Origin: an uncultured Fretibacterium sp.
GTDB taxonomy: Bacteria > Synergistota > Synergistia > Synergistales > Aminobacteriaceae
Assembly: GCF_938040765.1 (NCBI RefSeq)
Contig: NZ_CALIAA010000288.1
Span: 1 to 21,910 of the forward strand
Length of the DNA stretch: 21,910 bases
Direction of reading: 5' to 3'
How positions within the stretch are numbered: position 1 is the first letter of the stretch; the number at the start of each line of letters is the position of its first letter. The notes under the pieces were generated by a model that was not told where the DNA came from, ran no database searches, and worked only from the letters and a program-made list of their open reading frames with translations. The translations under genes and the position numbers were made by a program. Below are positions 6,965 to 13,058 of the stretch, piece by piece.

Positions 6965-7789
6965 TCAGGCCCCGCCCAGGCCGATGAGGACGTTCGCCCA
7001 GCGGCGCATCTCCGCCATCCCCGAGCCACAGACCCGAAGCGTACGCCCCCCCAGGCGCTCCGCGCAGGGCAGGACGGCCGCCTGGTCGCACTGGGCGGTC
7101 GTGTGGAAGGTGATCCGCAGGTCGAAGGAGCCGTCCCCGATGTCCATCCGCGGCGCCTCGTTCTTGCGCACGCGCTCGACTGCGCGCGCCGCAGCCTCGC
7201 GGAGGAGGGGAGCGCTGGCACCCGGTGTAAGGCAATCCGCAGCGCAGCGGCCGTGGGCCGTCTTGACGCAGGCGGTCGTCACCCCATCCCCCAGCAGCCC
7301 CACGGCCTCCCCGCAGGCGGCACGATCCCCCGTCACGAGCGCCACCGGCACGCCGCACCCGGCGCAGGCCGCGGCGTTCAAGCCGATCTCCCCGACCTCG
7401 ACGCCGTTGAGCACGACGGAATAGACCCGCCTGCCGCTCACCGTATGGTCCAGGACGGCGCACTCCGTGCCCGCCATGGCATGATAGGCCACGAAGAATG
7501 CCGCATCGGCCCCCTCGTATCCCTCCAGCATCCCCATGACCTTGGGCCAGCCGCTCAGAAGGCGGGCCCTCGGGTTCAAGCCTCCGGCATCCAGGTTGAT
7601 CATGCGGTCATGAGAGTCGTTGACGAGAATGTCATCGACCCCCGCATCGAGCAATCCGTCGACGACGGCGTTGACGTCATGGAGCTGCATCCGGCATCCA
7701 AAGGCATACTCCGGCCTCTCGCAGTCCGTCTGGTCGACGTTGACGACCCCCGTAGCCCCCTCCATATCCGCGCTGATGTACACCCTCAT
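6965..7789 (-). CDS. dppA: M55 family D-aminopeptidase
   Basis: Zinc-dependent D-aminopeptidase of the DppA family, which in Bacillus subtilis releases D-Ala and D-Gly from short peptides and forms a decameric ring in the cytoplasm. It has 274 residues, the usual length. Metal ligands and catalytic residues fall at the family positions: Asp8 and Glu10 in SADMEG, His60 in NDSHD, His103 in VAYHAM, Glu134 in GEIGLN, and the proposed nucleophile His115 in LDHT. The ATG at 7789 is preceded by GGTGGAG and matches the family start MRVYISADMEG; the longer frame to 7885 would run into the promoter. It stands alone with its own promoter and no peptide transporter nearby. It fits peptidoglycan-peptide or D-amino-acid peptide catabolism. 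Confidence 0.95.
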   Translation of the reverse strand: MRVYISADMEGATGVVNVDQTDCERPEYAFGCRMQLHDVNAVVDGLLDAGVDDILVNDSHDRMINLDAGGLNPRARLLSGWPKVMGMLEGYEGADAAFFVAYHAMAGTECAVLDHTVSGRRVYSVVLNGVEVGEIGLNAAACAGCGVPVALVTGDRAACGEAVGLLGDGVTTACVKTAHGRCAADCLTPGASAPLLREAAARAVERVRKNEAPRMDIGDGSFDLRITFHTTAQCDQAAVLPCAERLGGRTLRVCGSGMAEMRRWANVLIGLGGA

Positions 7790-7876
7790 CCCCGCTCCAC
7801 CCGTCCTTCGATTCAAGATGACGCGCCGCCTATTCGACACGAGAGACCGCCAAAGCGACAGTAAAAAACGACAGAA

Positions 7877-7905
7877 AAAATACATAGTTTAAAAACGTCA
7901 ATCAA
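7877..7905 (-). promoter_or_regulatory. Promoter of dppA
   Basis: On the minus strand, TTGATT (7905-7900), a 17-bp spacer and TATTTT (7882-7877) sit in an AT-rich island. The predicted transcription start near 7870 leaves a leader of about 80 nt before dppA. Confidence 0.5.
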
Positions 7906-7965
7906 TATGACCCGCGCTCCGGCCGTCCCGAAGACCACGACTTTCCGTCTCCGGCCGAAAGTTTC

Positions 7966-8484
7966 TCAGGGCCACCGCTCCCTCCAGATCAGGGGATTCT
8001 CGTCCAGCACCGTCGCCGCCGTCCCGTCCGGCAGCAGGACGTCGCGGGTCACCCAAACGGTCTCGAGCTCCAGAAAGGGGAAGGGACCCGACGGCCACGC
8101 GGCCCGGATCAGAAAGCCTTTCGGACAGGAGGGAAGGGGCCGCCCCAGCGTGCCGGGGCCGGAGGGCGGCGGTTCGAGGTCGTAGACCTCGGCAATCGCT
8201 CCCTCCGGAGTTCGGTCCTCGAAGACCTTCCGGGAGTCGGGGTCGCCGGTGACGCGCTCCGGGAGCACCCGGGGCGGTCTTCCGGCGGCTAGCTGCATGC
8301 GGACCCAGCGGCGGCAGACCTCGACCTGCGACGACAGGGCCGCCCGTTCCTCCGAGCGCCTCATCGCCGCCGTCAAGGACTCCTGGGACCATGCGAGGCT
8401 CAGGAACATCCACGTCAGGAGCGAGCCCGTCATCAGGCAGAGGGCCACCACCCCCGCCAAGGCAAGGCCCTTGCGCCGCCTCAT
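7966..8484 (-). CDS. PilX/GspK-like minor pilin component
   Basis: Hypothetical protein of 172 residues with a type IV pilin-like N-terminus: a basic stretch MRRRKG followed by a hydrophobic helix LALAGVVALCLMTGSLLTWMFL. It lacks the Glu at position 5 after the putative cleavage site, as seen in PilX and GspK-type tip components. The rest, with no recognised domain, has several prolines and two or three cysteines. The ATG at 8484 overlaps the upstream gene stop as ATGA, with GGAGG about 11 bases upstream. It is the last gene of the dinG-pilin unit. The pilin assignment is inferred from the N-terminus and from its position after two clearer prepilins. Confidence 0.65.
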   Translation of the reverse strand: MRRRKGLALAGVVALCLMTGSLLTWMFLSLAWSQESLTAAMRRSEERAALSSQVEVCRRWVRMQLAAGRPPRVLPERVTGDPDSRKVFEDRTPEGAIAEVYDLEPPPSGPGTLGRPLPSCPKGFLIRAAWPSGPFPFLELETVWVTRDVLLPDGTAATVLDENPLIWRERWP

Positions 8485-9452
8485 AAGTTCTCGGCCCTCC
8501 AGGATGCCCGGGAGACGTGCAGCTCGTGGCGCGAAAACGCCGCCCTCCACGGGGCCTCTACGGGCCACGACGGCGGCCTGGAGGCGGGGCCGAAGACGGC
8601 GGGGCCCCCCGAGGTCAGAACCCACAGGTCGAGGCATTTCAAAGACGGCCGCCACTCGAACCAGAGAGCCAGCACCCCGTCCTCCAGCGGCTGAAAGTAG
8701 GGCGGATACCACACGCTCCGCAGCTCCTGGAAGCGGAGCGTCTCGTTGATCACGCCAAAGCGCTCCCCGCGCATCAGGAACAGATCGTTCACGGGGGGAA
8801 TATCGACGGGCCCCGGCACCCCGGCCGCCAGCTTCAGGGACACCTCCGTCCCCGAATGCCCCTCGAGAAAAAAAGGATACCCCGTCAAGGGCAGGGAAAC
8901 CCAGCTTCTGAGGTCGCTGAAGCGTCCCACGGCCGACGCTGCGCTCCCCCAATCCCCCAGGCGGCCCGAAAGGACGGAGAACCTCGCCCCCTCCCCGGGG
9001 TCCAGGGAGACGGGGCCTCCCCCAGCGGTCCCCAACACGATGTCGGACGGGACCGCATACAGGAGGCAGAGCCCGCTCCCGCGGAACACCCCGCCCTCGT
9101 CCCCGGCAGGCTCGGGCGAGGCCCCGCCCAACTTCTTATAGACCTGCAGAGGGCGGCTCCGGTCCGTCCAGGTCGCGACCATCGGAGCGCCGGAGGAGCC
9201 GTATCCGAAGGCCCGCCGCAAAAGCGAGCCCGTCCGGCAAGAGGACAACCCAAGCCCCGCGTGGAGCACCCGCGGCTCCAGGTACGACAGGACGCGCTCC
9301 CCCCGGTCCCGCGCCAGGAGGAGCCGGGACACCCGCTCGGAGGACAGGACGAACCACCGCCCCGCCGCGAGGACGGCGGCCCCCACGACCGCGCCCACCA
9401 TCAGCGCCGTCAGCACCTCGACGAGCAGAAAGCCCCTGCCTCGCCCGGTCAA
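8481..9452 (-). CDS. PilW-like minor prepilin
   Basis: Predicted type IV (pseudo)pilin, 323 residues. Read from the TTG at 9452 the protein begins MTGRGRG followed by FLLVEVLTALMVGAVVGAAVL. This is a classic class III prepilin signal: a short basic leader, Gly at -1, Phe at +1 and Glu at +5. The length and the position between a PilV-like and a PilX-like gene suggest a PilW-type minor pilin. The C-terminal 300 residues are variable and not recognised. The TTG start overlaps the preceding stop as TTGA, and GAGGG lies just upstream. The longer open frame to 9638 is shadow of the preceding gene. It would be exported and processed by a prepilin peptidase not seen in the window. Confidence 0.78.
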   Translation of the reverse strand: MTGRGRGFLLVEVLTALMVGAVVGAAVLAAGRWFVLSSERVSRLLLARDRGERVLSYLEPRVLHAGLGLSSCRTGSLLRRAFGYGSSGAPMVATWTDRSRPLQVYKKLGGASPEPAGDEGGVFRGSGLCLLYAVPSDIVLGTAGGGPVSLDPGEGARFSVLSGRLGDWGSAASAVGRFSDLRSWVSLPLTGYPFFLEGHSGTEVSLKLAAGVPGPVDIPPVNDLFLMRGERFGVINETLRFQELRSVWYPPYFQPLEDGVLALWFEWRPSLKCLDLWVLTSGGPAVFGPASRPPSWPVEAPWRAAFSRHELHVSRASWRAENL

Positions 9453-9787
9453 AATACCCTCGTCACGACCAACGGCGAACCCGACAGTCCGGATCGGACC
9501 TCGAGCGTCACCCGGACCTCCCCTCCCTTCCCCGTCCGGGAGGTCCACGAAAAGGCGACGTCTCCCCCGGGAAGGCTGCAGGGCATGGCGTCGAGAGCGG
9601 CGGAACGCACCGGCCGCCGCAGGCGGTTGAACCACCACTCCGCCCCATAGAGGCGGTCGTCGGCAGCTTTCATGTTCACGGGCGCGAGGATCCCAACCCC
9701 GAACGCGGAGAACAGGGACGGCAGGATCAGCGCCAGGACGAGCAGGGCCACCAGCACCTCCACGAGCGTATCGCCCCTTCTCCTCAT
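9449..9787 (-). CDS. PilV-like minor prepilin
   Basis: Small predicted prepilin, 112 residues. Its N-terminus MRRRG-DTLVEVLVALLVLALILPSL carries the prepilin peptidase site with Glu at +5 and a hydrophobic assembly helix, followed by a short globular part of unknown fold. The ATG at 9787 has GAGG about 6 bases upstream. It lies 25 bases after a short out-of-frame ATG and 36 bases after the dinG-like stop, and is coupled to the next gene by a 3-base overlap. Its small size and gene order suggest a PilV/GspI-type role in pilus tip initiation, which is an inference. Confidence 0.75.
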   Translation of the reverse strand: MRRRGDTLVEVLVALLVLALILPSLFSAFGVGILAPVNMKAADDRLYGAEWWFNRLRRPVRSAALDAMPCSLPGGDVAFSWTSRTGKGGEVRVTLEVRSGLSGSPLVVTRVF

Positions 9788-9823
9788 GCTTTCCTCACCG
9801 TCCCCGATCTCCTCATGTCCATG

Positions 9824-11845
9824 TCAGGGCTCCCGGAACAGGGAGCCGTTTCCCTCCCTCAGGGACAGCCGGGTGCACCGGCAGGAGGGAAGGGATTCCA
9901 GCACCCGCCAGTCCCGGCGCTCCACGGCGCGGCCGTCCAGAAGGACCACCCTGCCGTGGTCGGACGAGCTGCGGATCAGGCGCCCGACGGCCTGACGCAG
10001 GAACATCCGCGCGTTGGGAAGCGTGACCCGGACGAAGCCCTTCCCCTCCTCCAGCTCGTTGCGCGCCCGCACCAGCGGGTCCCCCGGATGGGGAAAGGGG
10101 ATGCGGTCCACGATCACCTGGGTCAGCCCCTCCCCCGGGACGTCCACCCCCTCGCGGAAGGACACGCTCCCGATGAGGACGGAGGTCTCGTCCTCACGGA
10201 ACCGCGCGAGGAGCTCCCTCTGGGGCAGCTCGCCCTGGACCAGCACCGCATAGCCGCCCTCCCCCTCCCGCATCCTCCGCGCAAAGGCCCTGAGGAGCCT
10301 CAGGGAGGACAGGAGGACGAGCGTCCGGCCCCCGTTTTCGTTGCACAGTTTCTTCATGACGCGGCACATCGTGTCGTCGTACCCCTCGCCCCCGACGGGC
10401 AGGCCGACGTCCACAACCCATATCTCCATCTGCCGGGCGAAGTCGAAGGGGGAGGGGACCGCCAGGGTCCGGTCCGGGGTGATCCCCGATTCCCCGGACC
10501 AGAACGAGAAATCGCCGGACAGCGTCAGCGTGGCCGAGCTCAGCACGATCTTCTCGGGGTCCTCCTTCTCCAGGACGTCCCGCACGATCTCCGCAGCTGC
10601 GACCGGCATGCTCGTCAGGGACTCCCCGTCCCCCCAGTAGGCCCAGCCGGGGAAACGGCCGACCTCCAGGCACCAGAGCAGGGACTTCTTGAAGGAGCGA
10701 ACCTCGTCGATCCAGTTCATCAGCTCCGCCCCCTCGGCAAGGGCGGACGGGTTGGCAAAGTCCCCGGCCATGAAGCGGTCCTCGATCCCCCGCAGAGCGT
10801 GAAGCTCCCGGTCCAGGCCGTCCGTCAGAACCCTGCCGAGGCGCAGCAGGTCCGGGTCGCAGGACGACAGGCCCCCGTCCCGGGGCATCCGCAGCCGGAC
10901 CGCGTCGAAGAGCGCCCTCAGCGCCAAGCGGCACCGCCCGGCCTCCTCCCTCACCTCGGAGGGCTCGACGGAGTGGGCGCGCAGCAGGGCATCGAACCCC
11001 TGAAGGACGCGGGGACTCAGGATGGAGGCCAGGCCGTCCGCACCGGCGCGTATGGCCGAGGCGCTCCGCGCCACGTCCGGCATCCGATGCGCCTCGTCGC
11101 AGATCAGCCAGTCGTAGCGCACGGGGAAGGCCCCGCCCCCCTCGAGGATGTGGGAGAAAAAGAGATGGTAGTTGGCGACCACGACGTCCCAGTCCTGAGC
11201 GCTCCGATAGGCACGGATGACGAAGCAGCGGCTCCGGTAGGGACAGCTCGTCCCGATGCAGCCCCGTCCTCCCGCCGTCAGCCGGGCCAGCACGGGATGG
11301 TCCCCCCCGGCGTTCAGCTCGGAGAGGTCTCCGGTCTCCGTCTCCGCCAGCCACCCCGGGACGTCGGACAACGCGCCGTCGGCCTCCGCGAAGAGCGATG
11401 GAGAGAGGTCCGGGGCGCCCGAGGAGAGAAGGGCCGCCCCCTTGCGGAGACAGGCGTAATGGGAGCGCCCCTTCAGGAGCCCGAAGCTGAAGTCCCGGCC
11501 CAGGAGTCCCTTCAGACGCGGGAGGTCCTTGCCGATCAGCTGTTCCTGCAGCGCGATCCCGGCCGTCAGAAACAGGATGCGCCGCTCCCCCGCGGCCTCC
11601 CGGAGGGCGGGGACGAGGAGCGCGAAGGTCTTGCCCACACCCGGAGGGGCCTCGGCCGCAAAGGTCCTCTCCAGGGGATCGCGAAGGAACTCCTGGACGG
11701 CCAGGGCCAGTTCGAGCTGCTGCGGGCGGAACTCATACCCCGGCATACGCGACAGGGGGCCGGACGGGGAATAAAATTTTTCGAGCGTGGAGTCCGTGAT
11801 ATAATTCCTCCCGATACACGATAACGGGCCGGACCGGAGGCCCAT
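9824..11845 (-). CDS. dinG: DinG/Rad3-family Fe-S DNA helicase
   Basis: Superfamily 2 ATP-dependent 5'-3' DNA helicase of the DinG/YoaA/XPD group, acting on damaged or structured DNA and R-loops. From the ATG at 11845 it has 673 residues. Visible are RPQQLELA (Q-like motif, 40-47), Walker A EAPPGVGKT (65-73), four cysteines for a 4Fe-4S cluster (132, 196, 201, 207), the DEAH box CDEAHR (249-254), LSSATL and the motif VI region QAVGRLIRS. The start is uncertain. The ATG at 11845 has GGAGG directly adjacent, which is too close. A perfect GGGAGG (11807-11812) is followed 6 bases later by an in-frame ATC (11800), and similarity to the family begins just after that. It heads the operon with the three pilin genes. 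Confidence 0.92.
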   Translation of the reverse strand: MGLRSGPLSCIGRNYITDSTLEKFYSPSGPLSRMPGYEFRPQQLELALAVQEFLRDPLERTFAAEAPPGVGKTFALLVPALREAAGERRILFLTAGIALQEQLIGKDLPRLKGLLGRDFSFGLLKGRSHYACLRKGAALLSSGAPDLSPSLFAEADGALSDVPGWLAETETGDLSELNAGGDHPVLARLTAGGRGCIGTSCPYRSRCFVIRAYRSAQDWDVVVANYHLFFSHILEGGGAFPVRYDWLICDEAHRMPDVARSASAIRAGADGLASILSPRVLQGFDALLRAHSVEPSEVREEAGRCRLALRALFDAVRLRMPRDGGLSSCDPDLLRLGRVLTDGLDRELHALRGIEDRFMAGDFANPSALAEGAELMNWIDEVRSFKKSLLWCLEVGRFPGWAYWGDGESLTSMPVAAAEIVRDVLEKEDPEKIVLSSATLTLSGDFSFWSGESGITPDRTLAVPSPFDFARQMEIWVVDVGLPVGGEGYDDTMCRVMKKLCNENGGRTLVLLSSLRLLRAFARRMREGEGGYAVLVQGELPQRELLARFREDETSVLIGSVSFREGVDVPGEGLTQVIVDRIPFPHPGDPLVRARNELEEGKGFVRVTLPNARMFLRQAVGRLIRSSSDHGRVVLLDGRAVERRDWRVLESLPSCRCTRLSLREGNGSLFREP

Positions 11846-11872
11846 CCTCCGTTTTGTTTTGGAGCGGACATC

Positions 11873-11902
11873 TTGCGCTTCCATTATACAGAATGTTACA
11901 AT
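11873..11902 (+). promoter_or_regulatory. Promoter of rpsT
   Basis: TTGCGC (11873-11878), an 18-bp spacer and TACAAT (11897-11902). Transcription would start near 11909 and give a leader of about 90 nt. The leader contains a hairpin, TCGGCG (11933-11938) with CGCCGA (11946-11951). Confidence 0.5.
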
Positions 11903-11911
11903 GCCTTGGCT
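11883..11911 (-). promoter_or_regulatory. Promoter of dinG, overlapping the rpsT promoter
   Basis: A consensus TATAAT occurs on the minus strand at 11888-11883. The -35 position (11911-11906, AGCCAA) is weak. Transcription would start near 11876, upstream of the candidate dinG starts at 11845 and 11800, which argues against starts at 11884 or 11923. The -10 box lies 8 bp from the divergent rpsT -10 box. Confidence 0.5.
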
Positions 11912-12000
11912 ATGGTTTCCCATGGGTCCGATTCGGCGGAGACGACGCCGAGGATGAGGATTTCCGGCTTTCAGTTTTTCAGTGAGGAGGTGACCTGGAA

Positions 12001-12267
12001 ATGCCCAACAAACAGTCGGCCAAGAGGCGCGTCCGCATCGCCGAGCGCAACCGCATCTACAATCGGTACTGGACGACGCGGTGCAGGAACGCCGTCAAGA
12101 AGGTCCTCGAGGCCGTCGAGGCGAAGGACGGCGAGGCGGCGGTCAGCTGCTTCAACATGGCGCAGAGCGTCATCGACAAGGCGGTGGTCAAGGGCGTCAT
12201 GCACCGCAACACGGCGACACGGCGCAAGAAGATGATGGCCCTTCGCATCAAAAGCCTCGGCGCCTGA
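12001..12267 (+). CDS. rpsT: 30S ribosomal protein S20
   Basis: Small-subunit ribosomal protein S20, which binds 16S rRNA in early 30S assembly. The 88-residue length and the sequence MPNKQSAKRRVRIAERNR at the N-terminus, with KGVMHRNTATRRKKMMALRIK near the C-terminus, are diagnostic: a basic, all-helical protein. The ATG at 12001 is preceded by GAGGAGGTG with a spacer of about 8 bases. It is monocistronic, with its own promoter and terminator, as is common for this gene. Confidence 0.98.
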   Translation: MPNKQSAKRRVRIAERNRIYNRYWTTRCRNAVKKVLEAVEAKDGEAAVSCFNMAQSVIDKAVVKGVMHRNTATRRKKMMALRIKSLGA

Positions 12268-12321
12268 TTTTCGCCGAGCGCGAAAAGGCTCTTGGCACTT
12301 TTCGGAAAACCGGTCCTGGAG

Positions 12322-12358
12322 AAAGAGGGGGCGCCCGCTGCGGCAGCCTCTTTTTTTT
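12322..12358 (+). terminator. Rho-independent terminator after rpsT
   Basis: AAAGAGG (12322-12328) pairs with CCTCTTT (12347-12353) around a GC-rich loop that can fold further, followed by a run that totals eight T (12351-12358). It lies 55 bases after the rpsT stop. Confidence 0.88.
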
Positions 12359-12495
12359 ATCCTCGTTTTCTCTCTTAATTGGGACAAAATTCCCCCTCGA
12401 GCCGCCTCCATGAGCGGCGTGGACCCGGCAGGTCCTCCTCGGCCGACAAGCCGGGGCTCCAGGGGAAGGCTCCACGGGTCGAGTCGGTATTTCCT
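12359..12495. other. Gene-free GC-rich spacer
   Basis: This stretch lies between the rpsT terminator and the ATPase promoter. It has small inverted repeats (for example GCCGC/GCGGC near 12402-12420 and CGGC/GCCG near 12440-12453), but no open frame with a ribosome binding site, and nothing matches a tRNA or the conserved SRP RNA core. I see no supported function. Confidence 0.4.
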
Positions 12496-12525
12496 TTAAC
12501 AAAACTCCTGATTATCGCTTATAAT
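12496..12525 (+). promoter_or_regulatory. Promoter of the V-type ATPase operon
   Basis: TTAACA (12496-12501, 5 of 6 to consensus), an 18-bp spacer and a perfect TATAAT (12520-12525). It is the best sigma-70 promoter in the window. Transcription would start around 12532, giving a leader of about 200 nt before the first gene. Confidence 0.8.
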
Positions 12526-12531
12526 GATGGA

Positions 12532-12728
12532 CGTGTATCCGTCCGTCTTCCCGGCGTTTTTCAGCCGGACTGCGTGACAAAAACACTGCATTTCGGACGT
12601 CTCTCCGACCCCGCGCGTTTTTCGGGAGAGGTCACGGCGGGGGGGACGGCCGCACGATGGAGGGAGAAGGACATCCCCCTCCCATATCTTGGATGGAACC
12701 CATATCTTTCGGGAGGAGGTGAACTTGA
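12532..12728 (+). promoter_or_regulatory. Structured 5' leader of the V-type ATPase operon
   Basis: About 200 nt of untranslated leader with several hairpins. CCGGC/GCCGG pairs at 12551-12568. A helix of 11 pairs joins 12596-12608 with 12622-12633. ATGGAGGG (12657-12664) pairs with CCCTCCCAT (12677-12685, one bulge). ATGG/CCAT at 12693-12703 can compete with the previous helix. CCCATATCTT occurs twice (12681-12690 and 12699-12708). The last helices sit just before GGGAGGAGGT (12711-12720), so they could control ribosome access. I cannot assign a riboswitch class. Confidence 0.45.
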
Positions 12729-13058
12729 GTGGCGGAGAAAAACCTGATAGACGAGATCAAGGCGGCAGAGGACCAGGCGGCGGCAAGCGTCCGGGAGGCG
12801 AAGGCGGCCGCGGTCCGGAGGTTGAACCAGGCTCAGACCGAGGCGGAGAACACCGTCAAGGAGGCTCGCCAGTCGGCGGCGCGGCAGTTCCGCGAGAGCA
12901 TCCAGGCTGCGGAGGAGAGCGCCGAGGGCAGGGCGAAGGCCATCGTAAGCGCCCGGGAGGCGGAGGCCAAGACCTTCCATGCGGAGCACAAGGGGAAGGT
13001 CTCGGGCGTGGCCTCGTGGATAACGGAAGAGGTGATGGGTAAGTATGGGCGTGGCTAA
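12729..13058 (+). CDS. ntpF: V-type ATPase peripheral-stalk subunit G/H
   Basis: Peripheral-stalk subunit of the V/A-type ATPase, pairing with subunit E as a right-handed coiled coil. It has 109 residues, almost entirely charged helix with Ala-rich heptads (AAEDQAAASVREAKAAAVRRL and onward). The assignment rests on the coiled-coil composition and its place at the head of the operon before subunit I, as in Enterococcus ntpFIKECGABD. The GTG at 12729 has AGGAGGT 8 bases upstream. It overlaps the next gene by 14 bases. Small stalk subunits diverge strongly, so the name rests partly on context. Confidence 0.88.
   Translation: MAEKNLIDEIKAAEDQAAASVREAKAAAVRRLNQAQTEAENTVKEARQSAARQFRESIQAAEESAEGRAKAIVSAREAEAKTFHAEHKGKVSGVASWITEEVMGKYGRG

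Noticed and set aside
12420..12490. tRNA or SRP RNA gene suggested by CAGGTCC and GGGTCGAGTC
   Set aside because: No acceptor or anticodon stem can be built, and the SRP GGAAGGAAGCAG core is absent.
12526..12580. Possible leader peptide (ATGATGGACGTG... to TGCGTGA) at the ATPase operon start
   Set aside because: It starts at or before the predicted transcription start and has no ribosome binding site.
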